A stretch of 37,054 bases of DNA from Desulfuromonas sp. (GCA_002869635.1 PKUF01000080.1:1-37054); one strand, 5' to 3'. Shown: positions 7,967 to 16,888, counted from the first letter of the stretch. The notes: generated by a model not told the origin, from the letters alone. Made by a program: numbers and translations.

Positions 7967-10855
7967 CTAGTGAGTTTTGGGAACAACGTCCTCCAACGTT
8001 TCGATCAGATGCTCGATCATCACCGGTTTGGCGAGATAACCTTGCATCCCGGCGTCAAGAAACTGCTCTTGATCTCCGATCATCGCGTGAGCGGTCAAGG
8101 CAATAACAGGAATCTGCGGATCACAGACACCCTGCTCGCCCGTCCGAAGTCTCCGGGTCGCCTCAATTCCGTCGATACCGGGCATAGAGATATCCATAAG
8201 GATGGCATCAAACCGTTGCTGCTGAACCTGGTTCAGGACCTCAAGACCATTGCAGGCAAGGGTCGCTTGATAGCCACATTTGCTCAACATACTGATGATC
8301 GTTGTCTGATTGATTTCGTTATCTTCAGCAACCAGCAGATGAAGAGGTCTCTCAACAGCATGGCGAGATGCTTTTTGAGAGAGAAGATCAGGCGATACTT
8401 TCCCCATCCGCTCCAGGGGGAGTGAAACTTTAACGTTCGTCCCTCTGCCGAGTTGACTCTCGATCTCAATGCGCCCTCCCAACAGTTCACAGAGGCGTTT
8501 GACCAAAGCAAGACCAAGCCCCGCACCAGCATAATGTCGATTAAGACTCCTCTCTTCCTGGGTGAAGGGTTGAAAAATTCTCGCCAAAAGATGCTGAGAC
8601 ATCCCTATGCCGGTATCACGTACCGAAATCACAACCATGTTGTTATCCGGTGTGACAGATGTTAAACGCTCAACATTAACCGCAATTTGACCACAGTGAG
8701 TAAATTTAACCGCATTTCCAATCAGATTGAAAAGGATTTGCCGAAGTCGTACAGCGTCACCAATAAAACGCTCCCCATCAAGATCCGGCAAACGAAGATG
8801 CAAATCCACCCCTTTTTGTTGCGCTTGTTCTTTGAAGAGCGAGCTCGCATCGAGAACCAATTGATGCATATCAAAGCTCTCTTTGCGAATTTTGAGGCCA
8901 CCGACCTCGATGCTCGACAAGTCGAGAAGATCATTCATCAATTCCAGAAGCCCCCATCCCGACGAAAGAGCGATGTCGATCATCTCCTTCTGCTCACCTT
9001 CGGACTCTCCTTGCTCTAAAAGTTGCAACATTCCCAGAATGCCGTTTAGTGGTGTGCGCAACTCGTGACTCATATTGGCAAGAAACTCACTCTTTGCAAG
9101 ATTAGCCGCTTCCGCCGCTTCTTTGGCACAACGTAGAGCCTTCTCAGTCTTGTGACGATCGCTGATGTCTGTCACCACAACAACCAAGGCATCAATTTTC
9201 CCAAAACTGTTTCGCAGTGGTCGCCCCGAGAGAAGTCCCCAAAAGGTTTTTCCATCTTGACGCAAAAACTGTCTCTCAGCATAAATCCCCACTTGCGACT
9301 CGCCGAAGGCCTGCTGAATACGATCTTTTGCGCCGTCACGCTCCGAGGGATGGAGGAGGTCGAGGTAAGGAACCCCGACCAACGACTTATCACAGGGGAA
9401 GCAGAGTTCACTCATGCGACGATTGGCGAAAAGGATTTGACCATTTTTGCCGACCAGCATGATTCCTGAACTGGAGTGGTCGAGGATGGCGTTTAGTTGT
9501 TGCCGTTCACTGTCAAGACGTTCATCGTAACGGAGTCGTTGCAAGGCAAGTGCATAGAATTCACCCAATCGCTGTAACGCATAAAGGTGGCGTGACGTAT
9601 AGTCGCTTCGGGCGTCTGCAACACCGATACTCCCGACAAGTTCGTCATTCAAGGTCACAGCAATGGAGAGAAAACGTTGAAGTTGGATGGGCTTTTCGCG
9701 TTCAGGCAGTGTAAAGGGGGAGAACGGAGTGTTGATGCGAGATGTTTCACGCCGATTCAATGTATTGAATAACGGCTCCGGATAAAGACCATGATCGTCA
9801 GGAGGGATTGAGATGACGGTGAAAGTTTCTCTATTTTGAGCGCTGTTTTTTTCACTATGAGTCAGCAGAACATCCAGGCTTTTTTCCCCGGCAAAGCGTG
9901 TCACAAAAGCTCGCGAACTACCGGTTAACTCGCAGGCTTTATCATGAATGACTTGTGCCAACGCCAAAGGTGAAATCGCCGTCGACATAATCGGCTCAAA
10001 GAGATCGGAGAGTGATGATTTGACCTTCATCTCCCATTGCAACTCTTCTTCGATCCGCTTCTGTTCCGTGAGATCTTCAACCATCGTAACAATCTGCTGC
10101 GGGGTGCCATCCGGTTCCCGCAACAGCGACACCGTCATATTGCCCCAGACCGTTGCCCCTGATTTATGGCAAAAGCGCTGCTCTTTTGAAAATTTTTCAA
10201 TCTCTCCTGCAAGGAGTTGCTTGCGCAACCTCTCCTGCTCTGCGAGATCGTCAACATGAGCTAAGCGACAAACGCTCATGCCGATCAGCTCCGAAGGGGG
10301 ATAGCCGATCAGTTCACAGAAACGTTGATTGACATTTTGAAGTTCCCCGGCAAGAGAAGAACGGGCCATACCGATAGCCGATTGTTCGAAGATGGCCCGA
10401 AAAAGGCCCTCAGTGGTCGCCAACTCTAAACGGGTGCGGCGTAACTGCCTTTCCGTTCGTAACTGTTGCAAGGTTCGAGTCACGATCACGGGCAAAAGAT
10501 TGAGAAACTGCCCATCCTTGACCAGATAATCGCAGGCCCCCTGTTTCATCATTTCAACCGCGATCTTCTCATCCCCCATCCCGGTAGTCACAATGAAAGA
10601 TGGAATCTCTTTACGTCTTTTTCGAGCTCGCTCAAGCAGATCGAAAGCGGTCATATCGGGCAGACGGTAGTCAAGCAACATCATGTCGTAATGATGGTCT
10701 TGAAGATTTTGCAACGCCGCCTCACCGAGCTCACAACATATGACACAACAGTTCTCGTCTTCCAACAGATCCACGATCAATTCTCGCAACCCCGGATCAT
10801 CTTCAACGACAAGCAATCGCGTCATCATCTTCTCATTATTTGCTGCTTCGATCAT
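7967..10855 (-). CDS. hybrid sensor histidine kinase/response regulator (REC-PAS-GAF-PAS-HisKA-HATPase-REC)
   Basis: About 962 residues from ATG 10855, soluble throughout. The N-terminal receiver (about 12-130) has D19/D20 and acceptor D62. It is followed by PAS (about 150-265), a GAF-like domain (about 285-440), a second PAS (about 450-570), HisKA with H597 in NMSHELRTPLNG, HATPase, and a C-terminal receiver in the last 130 residues (VAEDNEIN, LMDISMPG, YLAKPV). No Hpt domain is present, so onward transfer needs a separate phosphotransfer protein. The upstream receiver gene ends 8 bases before this start. Having its own N-terminal receiver means it can accept phosphate from another kinase, most simply the haem-containing kinase two genes upstream. 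The frame continues upstream to 10924, but that overlaps the neighbour. Confidence 0.93.
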   Translation of the reverse strand: MIEAANNEKMMTRLLVVEDDPGLRELIVDLLEDENCCVICCELGEAALQNLQDHHYDMMLLDYRLPDMTAFDLLERARKRRKEIPSFIVTTGMGDEKIAVEMMKQGACDYLVKDGQFLNLLPVIVTRTLQQLRTERQLRRTRLELATTEGLFRAIFEQSAIGMARSSLAGELQNVNQRFCELIGYPPSELIGMSVCRLAHVDDLAEQERLRKQLLAGEIEKFSKEQRFCHKSGATVWGNMTVSLLREPDGTPQQIVTMVEDLTEQKRIEEELQWEMKVKSSLSDLFEPIMSTAISPLALAQVIHDKACELTGSSRAFVTRFAGEKSLDVLLTHSEKNSAQNRETFTVISIPPDDHGLYPEPLFNTLNRRETSRINTPFSPFTLPEREKPIQLQRFLSIAVTLNDELVGSIGVADARSDYTSRHLYALQRLGEFYALALQRLRYDERLDSERQQLNAILDHSSSGIMLVGKNGQILFANRRMSELCFPCDKSLVGVPYLDLLHPSERDGAKDRIQQAFGESQVGIYAERQFLRQDGKTFWGLLSGRPLRNSFGKIDALVVVVTDISDRHKTEKALRCAKEAAEAANLAKSEFLANMSHELRTPLNGILGMLQLLEQGESEGEQKEMIDIALSSGWGLLELMNDLLDLSSIEVGGLKIRKESFDMHQLVLDASSLFKEQAQQKGVDLHLRLPDLDGERFIGDAVRLRQILFNLIGNAVKFTHCGQIAVNVERLTSVTPDNNMVVISVRDTGIGMSQHLLARIFQPFTQEERSLNRHYAGAGLGLALVKRLCELLGGRIEIESQLGRGTNVKVSLPLERMGKVSPDLLSQKASRHAVERPLHLLVAEDNEINQTTIISMLSKCGYQATLACNGLEVLNQVQQQRFDAILMDISMPGIDGIEATRRLRTGEQGVCDPQIPVIALTAHAMIGDQEQFLDAGMQGYLAKPVMIEHLIETLEDVVPKTH

Positions 10856-10863
10856 AACTCCCC

Positions 10864-11283
10864 CTAGGGTAAGCGAATGATCTGAATAAAAAGACCAAGA
10901 CGCTTCAGCGTCTCTGTAAAGCATTTAAATTCAATCGGCTTGGTGATGTAACAATTACAGCCGAGTTGGTAGCATTGATCGATTTCACGAGGATCGTCGG
11001 TTGTTGTAAGCATCATGACGGGGATCGTGCGTAACCGTTTATCGCTTTTGAGCTTTTTAAGCACATCAATCCCGTCAAGACGCGGCATGCGGATATCAAG
11101 GAGAAGCAAATAAGGGAGCAGCTCTTCACGTCTGGGCAGGAGAAAATCGAGAAGATCTCGCCCGTCGTGAAAACGGCGCATGGGATTATGAAGCCCAGCT
11201 TCCTGAAGATGTTCACGGATCAACTCGGCATGACCATCATCATCTTCTGCGATGAGAATCGTCACCCGTTCTGTGTCGGTCAT
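10864..11283 (-). CDS. single-domain response regulator, Rcp1-like
   Basis: A 139-residue CheY-fold receiver with no output domain. It has the acidic cluster EDDD at 13-16, phospho-acceptor D63 in LLLDIRMPRLDG, LTTTDD, and the KPIEF lysine. The insertion before the acceptor (HDGRDLLDFL) and the LTTTDDPREI stretch are typical of the Rcp1 group, partners of phytochrome-like kinases. It overlaps the upstream kinase gene by four bases (ATGA) and lies 8 bases before the hybrid kinase. It very probably carries phosphate from the haem kinase, either to the hybrid kinase or as a regulator acting through protein contacts. Confidence 0.93.
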   Translation of the reverse strand: MTDTERVTILIAEDDDGHAELIREHLQEAGLHNPMRRFHDGRDLLDFLLPRREELLPYLLLLDIRMPRLDGIDVLKKLKSDKRLRTIPVMMLTTTDDPREIDQCYQLGCNCYITKPIEFKCFTETLKRLGLFIQIIRLP

Positions 11284-13211
11284 GACTGTCGCCTCGTCTC
11301 TATGGCAGGCAACGACAAATGAAATGTCGTCCCCTCATCCAGGATTGAATGAAGTTGGATCTCTCCACGATGTTTTTCAACGATGCGCCGCACAAGGGTC
11401 AATCCGATCCCTTCCCCCGTCACAGTGCCACGAGGAGCGGCCCGATAGAAAATTTCCCAAATCTTGTCTCGGCAATCATCACTGATGCCGATCCCGTTGT
11501 CACGAATATGATAGTGAGCCATCTCCCCCTCTACCTCCCCACTGATTTCAATGCGCAAAGGGCGTGATGATGAGCGGTACTTTATGGCGTTATCGAGAAG
11601 ATTGCTGAGCAATTGATTGATCTGCACGAGATCTCCCTGACAGGGAGGAAGCGATGCAACGGAGATATCGGCATGGGCCTGCTGCAACTGAAAGGTCATG
11701 CTGGCGCAAACCTCTTTGACCAGACCGCTCATATTGAGCGTTTGAAAATTCGGTTCCTGTCGCTCAAGACGTGAGACGCGAAGAAGGGTTGTGAGGAGTT
11801 GATCCATCTTCTCCGCACTGGAACAGACATAACCGAGAGCTGTCGGAATCTTCTCTTGAAGAAGCGTGATTGCCTCGTCACGGGATTCGGGTTCGAAAGA
11901 ATCACCTGGCAACAATGATAATACCCGGTCAAAATGTTTTTGCATACGAGAGCTGAATCCCTGAATATTCACCAAGGGTGAACGCAGATCGTGCGAAGTC
12001 ACGTAGAGAATCCCCTCAAGGTCACGGTTTTTCTGTTCAATCCGCTCAAGCAAGGTGTCCCGTTCGTGAGCTGCTTCAATCCGCGCCGTCTCATCAGAAA
12101 AAATCACGGCAAACTGGTTAGGGCGCGGCGAAAAAACCCAGTTTTCAAAGTAGCGGTTAAGTGTTGGTGAATAGGAGTGAAAGGCCATCGCCTCGCCCCC
12201 TTTTGCAACCCGGACAAAATCGTCCATACGGCGTTCTTCATCATGGACGATCACATCACGTCCGGTTCGCCCCACAACCTGTTCAGCTTGAAGCCCGGTC
12301 AGCTTCTCAAATGACGGGTTGACTGCTGCAAAGCGATAGTCAACAGGGTGATCCTCTGTCGCCTCTTCAACCTCACACAACGCAAATGCCGTGGTCATAT
12401 TTTCGAAAAGAAGGCGGTAACGGTCTTCACTTTGACGATAAGCCTCCTCAGCTTCGTATTGTTTTTCGATACGCCGCTGCATATTCTGCCCCGCAAAGAG
12501 GATTCCCGCCATCCCCACCACCCAGAGGGCCCCGCCGCCACCATACAATATTCCGAGATTTCGTTTTTCAACGGCAATAAAGGGTGCCAACGGGACAGAG
12601 ACACTGGTCCCACCGCGGTTATCTCCGACCTGATAGCCCTGAATACCGTGACATTTAAGGCAAGACTCTTCAACCTTCATCGGCCACATCATGCGAAGGA
12701 ATGGTTGGCCATTGACCTTTGCACGCTCGACCACCATTTCTGGCTTGATCTCGAAACGCTGCAGCATCCCCTCCTCCCATGAATCGGGAGAATTCTTAGG
12801 CCGCAAGGGGCTAAGGGAGGTGATATGGACGTAGTCCTTCCCTTCATCCAATTCGGCCTCGTGAATGAGGCGAAGCATATAGGCGGGGTTAATCAGGGTA
12901 AAGTCGATCCCATCAACGCTCATATCACGCGTGGGGATATGAGCGAGATGAGGATTCGGTTGAACCTCCCCCTTAACCCTTGCATAAACACCACCGATCC
13001 GCGAAAGCCAATGGCGAAAAACCCAATCCCGCCCAAGGACTCCATTTCCTTGAGTTTTTGCAAATTCAGTGGTTTGGTGGTGAATATTTCGATGTTCGAC
13101 AACGAGAAACAGGGCGACAAGGAACGTCCAGAGGATACAGGCGGTCACCAGATAGGGGAGAACTCGAAAGCGCTCGGGTGGATGAAGTTGTTCAGAGGAG
13201 AGTTGCGTCAT
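11280..13211 (-). CDS. c-haem-containing sensor histidine kinase (Tll0287-like sensor, PAS, HisKA, HATPase)
   Basis: A 643-residue kinase. Membrane helix 1 is at about 18-39. The extracytoplasmic region (about 40-225) resembles the DUF3365/Tll0287-like family and carries a covalent haem motif C184-L-K-C187-H188. Helix 2 is at about 225-247, followed by a PAS domain, a phytochrome-type HisKA (VTSHDLRSPLVNIQGF) and HATPase (LLSNLLDNAIKY, GEGIGLTLVRRIVEKH). The CXXCH on the periplasmic side points to a redox, NO, CO or oxygen signal; this is inference from the family. It heads a three-gene unit whose next gene, a receiver, overlaps it by ATGA. No clean promoter could be assigned in the 183 bases upstream. 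Confidence 0.92.
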   Translation of the reverse strand: MTQLSSEQLHPPERFRVLPYLVTACILWTFLVALFLVVEHRNIHHQTTEFAKTQGNGVLGRDWVFRHWLSRIGGVYARVKGEVQPNPHLAHIPTRDMSVDGIDFTLINPAYMLRLIHEAELDEGKDYVHITSLSPLRPKNSPDSWEEGMLQRFEIKPEMVVERAKVNGQPFLRMMWPMKVEESCLKCHGIQGYQVGDNRGGTSVSVPLAPFIAVEKRNLGILYGGGGALWVVGMAGILFAGQNMQRRIEKQYEAEEAYRQSEDRYRLLFENMTTAFALCEVEEATEDHPVDYRFAAVNPSFEKLTGLQAEQVVGRTGRDVIVHDEERRMDDFVRVAKGGEAMAFHSYSPTLNRYFENWVFSPRPNQFAVIFSDETARIEAAHERDTLLERIEQKNRDLEGILYVTSHDLRSPLVNIQGFSSRMQKHFDRVLSLLPGDSFEPESRDEAITLLQEKIPTALGYVCSSAEKMDQLLTTLLRVSRLERQEPNFQTLNMSGLVKEVCASMTFQLQQAHADISVASLPPCQGDLVQINQLLSNLLDNAIKYRSSSRPLRIEISGEVEGEMAHYHIRDNGIGISDDCRDKIWEIFYRAAPRGTVTGEGIGLTLVRRIVEKHRGEIQLHSILDEGTTFHLSLPAIETRRQS

Positions 13212-13324
13212 CGCCTGCCCGTCCGGTGAAAAGGGAACCGGTGTTGCAGTACATGAAACGAGACTTACGATAATGCAATAATTATGCGAAAGTTAAAAAC
13301 GCCAAAACGGTTTAAAAACAGTTA

Positions 13325-13364
13325 TCAAAACAACGCCACCTGCGGTATTTGCCGTAAGTGGCGT
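13325..13364 (-). terminator. Rho-independent terminator after the rubredoxin-flavoprotein gene
   Basis: The inverted repeat ACGCCAC...GTGGCGT (13333-13339 with 13358-13364) is extended inward by CGG/CCG around a short loop. On the minus strand it is followed by the T-rich run TTGTTTTG and, slightly further, TTTTT. It lies 30 bases past the stop of the flavoprotein gene. Confidence 0.75.
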
Positions 13365-13394
13365 CATTGCACCAATCGGTCTTCAGATGAAATT

Positions 13395-14870
13395 TCAAGC
13401 GGTTGCAACAGACAGGCGAGGAAAAATCGATAAGAGAGCACCAAGTTCTGGAAGAGGGGTCTGATCCTTTAGTGCATCAGAAAGGAGAGCCGCCAAGGAG
13501 AGGTCACCCACCAACGCCGCACCGGCAAGAAAGCCGTCGCGACAAAGGAGCGCCGCATAGCTGCAGTCACTCTCGTATTCATGCAACGAGAAGCTCGCAT
13601 CATCAGCCGTCAGGGTGCCGATACTGAAAAGATCAATATCGAGAACTTTAAGTCGGGTTGAGGGAGGCATCCCCGAGAAATCTACCTTCTCGCCAGCAAC
13701 GTTGCGGCCAGCGATCTCTCCTTGGGCAAAACTGACCGGCCAAAGGCCAAAGAGCCGCCCGCGATGCTCTGCCACATCACCAGCGGCGAAAATATCGGGG
13801 TGAGAGGTTCGCATGCTGTCATCAACAAGAACACCGCTACGCACCTTGAGCCCCGCCTGGCGTGCAAGATAGCTATTGGGACGCACCCCCGCCGTAACAA
13901 TCAGAAGGTCGGCCGGGATCTCCCGACCATCCGCAAGAAGGAGTCCTTTTACCGCCTCGTCACCGACAATTGCCTCAATCTGGGCTTGGCGAATAATCTT
14001 AATCCCTTTTTCTTCGACCCGACGGCGTAAAACCTCCCCCCCACGCAGTGGCAACTGGCGTGGCAGTAATGAGGGCCCCCCTTCAAGGACCGTCACCGAG
14101 CAATTATGCTTGTTGAGCGCCCCTGCGGTTTCGAGGCCGAGCAGCCCACCGCCAAGACAGACAACGTGACGCGCCGTCGTCGCCTTCTCAAGAATCAGTT
14201 TCGCATCATCAAGGGTCCGCAGAGTGAGCACGTTATTGCGTGTCGCTCCGGGGATCGGCGGGACAAAAGCGTGCGATCCGTTCGCGAGAATCAAGCGGTT
14301 GTAATCGATGCGCTCTCCGTTTGCGAGTTTAAGGCAATGCCCTTCCGGGTCGATCGATTCGACCTCGCCGTGGCGTAATTCGAGGCGCAGCGTACTGTAC
14401 CATTCGGGAGATTGCAGAGGAAGCGTCGCCGTCGTAATATCCCCGGCGAGGAAACGGGTGAGATTAAGTCGATAATAGGGGGGATGAGGTTCACGTCCGA
14501 GCAGGACCACCTCGGCCTCGTCATCAACCTGCCGAAGCGCCTCAGCTGCGGTCACGGCAGCGATTCCCGCACCAACGATGACCACCTTGCCGCCATGGTT
14601 GGCTGTACACCGTGACTCTACATCTGAGAGAGGTTCAAACAGGTTCGCCGGGACGGAGCAGACCGGACAGCAATCGGTCGGCTTGGGGCCATGATGCCGA
14701 TAACCGCAAACTGGACAGAGCCAAAGGTTTGATTCAACGACAACTGGGGCAGAGGTCTGAATCTCCAAGGGGGAAAAATGGTCGTGCTCGACACCGCAGA
14801 CCGGGCAAAGATCAGGGACCTTTTCCCCTTTATGCACATAGCCACAGACGTCACATTTCCAAGTCTTCAT
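13395..14870 (-). CDS. FAD/NAD(P)H oxidoreductase with two N-terminal rubredoxin-like domains
   Basis: 491 residues. Two short iron (or zinc) ribbon modules come first: C6/C9...C22/C25 and C52/C55...C68/C71 (with an extra C67), each of the short rubrerythrin-type rubredoxin form. A pyridine-nucleotide-disulphide oxidoreductase fold follows: dinucleotide motif VGAGIAA at 100-106, a second nucleotide motif LGGGLLGLETAGAL, and the FAD motif HPDIFAAGDVAEH. There is no redox-active CxxxxC pair, so it resembles NADH:rubredoxin reductase, nitrite-reductase NirB-like and assimilatory flavoproteins rather than disulphide reductases. Likely role: moving electrons from NAD(P)H to its own rubredoxin centres and on to an oxygen, NO or peroxide detoxification partner. 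The partner is not in the window. A rhodanese gene lies 35 bases upstream in the same direction. Confidence 0.9.
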   Translation of the reverse strand: MKTWKCDVCGYVHKGEKVPDLCPVCGVEHDHFSPLEIQTSAPVVVESNLWLCPVCGYRHHGPKPTDCCPVCSVPANLFEPLSDVESRCTANHGGKVVIVGAGIAAVTAAEALRQVDDEAEVVLLGREPHPPYYRLNLTRFLAGDITTATLPLQSPEWYSTLRLELRHGEVESIDPEGHCLKLANGERIDYNRLILANGSHAFVPPIPGATRNNVLTLRTLDDAKLILEKATTARHVVCLGGGLLGLETAGALNKHNCSVTVLEGGPSLLPRQLPLRGGEVLRRRVEEKGIKIIRQAQIEAIVGDEAVKGLLLADGREIPADLLIVTAGVRPNSYLARQAGLKVRSGVLVDDSMRTSHPDIFAAGDVAEHRGRLFGLWPVSFAQGEIAGRNVAGEKVDFSGMPPSTRLKVLDIDLFSIGTLTADDASFSLHEYESDCSYAALLCRDGFLAGAALVGDLSLAALLSDALKDQTPLPELGALLSIFPRLSVATA

Positions 14871-14905
14871 TCATCCCTCCTTGTCATGGTCATTGCAAAA
14901 AGCGC

Positions 14906-15214
14906 TCAACGCTCCAGAGGCAGATCGTAGCGCCGCCATCCGACCATTTGTTCGTCGAGAAGCGTGACACTGCGGTACCCTCTTTTTTCCAGCATCCCTT
15001 TGGCGACCTGGGCTCGGGGACCATGTTCGCAGGTCAAAACCAACGGTGTGCCCAGATCGTCCGGAAGTTTCACACGACGAAAGAAGAGCTTGAGCAGCGA
15101 GGCATGCAGCGCTCCGGGAATATGGCCGGAGCGATATTCAAAACCGCTGCGAACATCGATCACAACAGGCCCCTTGTTTCGCTTGATCTGGCGGGCGAGC
15201 TCCTTAGCCTTCAT
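14906..15214 (-). CDS. single-domain rhodanese-like protein
   Basis: A 102-residue cytosolic protein of the rhodanese fold. It has the VIDVRSGFEYRSGHIPGA signature and an active loop with cysteine in TCEHGPRA, the expected position of the persulphide-carrying cysteine. No export signal is visible. It lies directly upstream of the rubredoxin-flavoprotein gene and is probably cotranscribed with it, which suggests work on sulphane sulphur or redox housekeeping. The start ATG at 15214 follows an AGAGG-containing region at a usable distance. The substrate is unknown; single-domain rhodaneses also serve as general sulphur carriers. Confidence 0.88.
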   Translation of the reverse strand: MKAKELARQIKRNKGPVVIDVRSGFEYRSGHIPGALHASLLKLFFRRVKLPDDLGTPLVLTCEHGPRAQVAKGMLEKRGYRSVTLLDEQMVGWRRYDLPLER

Positions 15215-15290
15215 TCTCGTGATTACCTCTTTCGGAATGCTCTTCAGGAATTAAGTCGATCTGACGCGGACCGCCCTGAGCCAGCGGCTC

Positions 15291-15335
15291 CTGATATCAG
15301 AGTATTTATACAACATTTAAGCGTTTCGACATCAA
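15291..15335 (-). promoter_or_regulatory. possible promoter and palindrome before the rhodanese gene
   Basis: On the minus strand a TATAAA (15305-15310) follows a TTGATG (15330-15335) at 19 bases, slightly long. A ten-base perfect palindrome CTGATATCAG (15291-15300) sits at the expected transcription start, where a repressor could bind. This is in the 177-base gap that separates the rhodanese-flavoprotein pair from the YdcZ gene. It is read by eye only. Confidence 0.35.
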
Positions 15336-15391
15336 CGTTATAGGCGGAACTGCCGATTTTGTGAGTATCGCAGCGGGTTACGATTTTCCCT

Positions 15392-15829
15392 CTAGCGCCG
15401 CACGACGAGAAAGGCACCAAGCATCAAGAGGATAACTCCCAACAAACGCTTCCCATCAAAAGGGGCACCATGAAAACCGAAGAGACCAAAATGGTCCATA
15501 AGCAGACCGGTCGCAAGTTGTGAGGCGATAACGGCGGCCATGGTCGCCGCCGTGCCGATCCGCGGGACGGCAAAGATGCTTGCAGCGACATAGACGGCCC
15601 CGAACAGGCCCCCGCTCCACTCCCACCAAGTGGTTTGCGAAACACCCCGCCAGTCACCTCGGGACGTCACGAAGCTGACGATCAAAAGGGCAACGGTGCC
15701 GACGGCAAAGGAGAGGGCCGCGCTTTCAATCAACCCGACATGTTGGGCAAGGCGGGCGTTGATCGAAGGTTGAACCGCGACCATCATCCCGGCCACAAGC
15801 ATGAGAGAAAAGATGAAGTATGTCGACAT
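15392..15829 (-). CDS. YdcZ/DUF606-type small membrane transporter
   Basis: A 145-residue hydrophobic protein with four to five predicted membrane helices (about 3-22, 33-52, 68-88, 93-110, 124-142). The stretch QPSINARLAQHVG, the tryptophan-rich WWEWSGGLFGAVYV and IGTAATMAAVIASQLA match the DUF606/YdcZ branch of the drug/metabolite transporter superfamily, whose substrates are mostly unknown. It is a half-size family member that probably works as a dimer. It lies 20 bases downstream of the SUI1 gene and may share the lipB transcript. No further functional clue is seen. Confidence 0.85.
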   Translation of the reverse strand: MSTYFIFSLMLVAGMMVAVQPSINARLAQHVGLIESAALSFAVGTVALLIVSFVTSRGDWRGVSQTTWWEWSGGLFGAVYVAASIFAVPRIGTAATMAAVIASQLATGLLMDHFGLFGFHGAPFDGKRLLGVILLMLGAFLVVRR

Positions 15830-15849
15830 AACCCCCTACTCTTTAATAT

Positions 15850-16209
15850 TTATCCGCCAGACAGCTTAACCTTGAATCCGCGCTTTTGCAGGGCGTCAAA
15901 AAGGGTCTGCCGCTGCTCCCCTTGAATCTCGATCACCCCATCCTTGACCGTTCCGCCACATCCACAGAGCTTCTTGAGATCCGCCGCAAGAGCCTTCAGT
16001 TCATCGGGGTTTAGTGTCATCCCGGTGATGAGCGTAACCCCCTTCCCTTTTCGCCCTTTGCTCTCGCGACCGATGCGGACAACTCCATCCCCTTTCGGTG
16101 GCGGCACAGCTTTCTTCTTGTTGCAACGACAGGAAGCGACCGGCTGCGTGCACGTCGGACAGAGGCGTCCCTTGTCGCTGGAGTAGACGGGGCGATGCTT
16201 CTCTCTCAT
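15850..16209 (-). CDS. SUI1/YciH family translation initiation factor-like protein
   Basis: 119 residues. The N-terminus has a small zinc-ribbon-like segment (CPTC...CRC), followed by a basic linker and the eIF1/SUI1 fold: GKGVTLITGMTLNPDELKAL, a CGCGG cluster and GEQRQTLFDALQKRGFKVK. YciH-type proteins bind the small ribosomal subunit and influence start-codon choice in vitro; the bacterial role is not settled. The start overlaps the end of lipB by four bases (ATGA), so the two are translationally coupled. Confidence 0.92.
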   Translation of the reverse strand: MREKHRPVYSSDKGRLCPTCTQPVASCRCNKKKAVPPPKGDGVVRIGRESKGRKGKGVTLITGMTLNPDELKALAADLKKLCGCGGTVKDGVIEIQGEQRQTLFDALQKRGFKVKLSGG

Positions 16210-16865
16210 GGCGTGCTCTCTACAGTTGAGGTTAAAACCCGGGTCAACTCTGCGGCAAGGCGGTTTTGAAGATCAACCATGTCGAGCGTTTCGCCGAGCT
16301 CGCGTTGCAGACTGGTCATGACCACATCGGGGTGGCCGCAGGGGACAATCGCCAAAAAGGTCGCAAGATCGTTGTTGACATTGAGGGCAAGACCGTGACA
16401 AGTGACCCAGCGTTTCACGGCGATGCCGAAGCTTGCGACCTTGCGCCCCCCGATCCAGACACCGGGCTCCCCCTCAATAAGCTCCGCATTGAGCCCATAG
16501 TCGGCAAGAACGGTTACGACCGCACCGGTGACGGTTTTGACAAAGAGCCGCAGATCGTGCCGGAGAAGGCGCAGCAGCGGATAGAGGACAAGCTGTCCCG
16601 GCTCATGGGCTGTCGCCAGCCCCCCTCGGTCGATCGGTTGTATGGTGAGACCAGAGGTCTTAAGATCAGTGATGCTGTGTCGCAGGTCCGCCTCACTTCC
16701 ACGGCGACCGAGTGTAACAACGGGAGGATGTTGAACAAAGACGAGGCTGTTCTCTCCTTCGCCGCGCTGCAAAGCGTCAACCCGCTGCTGCTGGCGTTGC
16801 CAGGCGGTGTCATACTCGAGGAGTCCCCAGTCTTCAATCAGAAGAGGAGGAGCGATAAATGCCAT
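16206..16865 (-). CDS. lipB: lipoyl(octanoyl) transferase LipB
   Basis: A 219-residue cytosolic enzyme that moves octanoyl groups from acyl carrier protein to lipoyl domains of 2-oxoacid dehydrogenases and the glycine cleavage H protein. The catalytic pair is visible: K142 in GGRKVASFGI and C176 in IVPCGHPDVV, equivalent to K135 and C169 of the E. coli enzyme. The RGG motif (80-82) and the substrate loop (TAHEPGQLVLYP) are present, the latter slightly diverged from the usual TYHGPGQL. The ATG at 16865 is only 23 bases past a strong terminator that follows the tRNA-Val gene. A separate promoter is hard to fit, so expression may depend on read-through. Confidence 0.95.
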   Translation of the reverse strand: MAFIAPPLLIEDWGLLEYDTAWQRQQQRVDALQRGEGENSLVFVQHPPVVTLGRRGSEADLRHSITDLKTSGLTIQPIDRGGLATAHEPGQLVLYPLLRLLRHDLRLFVKTVTGAVVTVLADYGLNAELIEGEPGVWIGGRKVASFGIAVKRWVTCHGLALNVNNDLATFLAIVPCGHPDVVMTSLQRELGETLDMVDLQNRLAAELTRVLTSTVESTP

Positions 16866-16888
16866 GGTCGGTTGACTCCAGCAGAACG

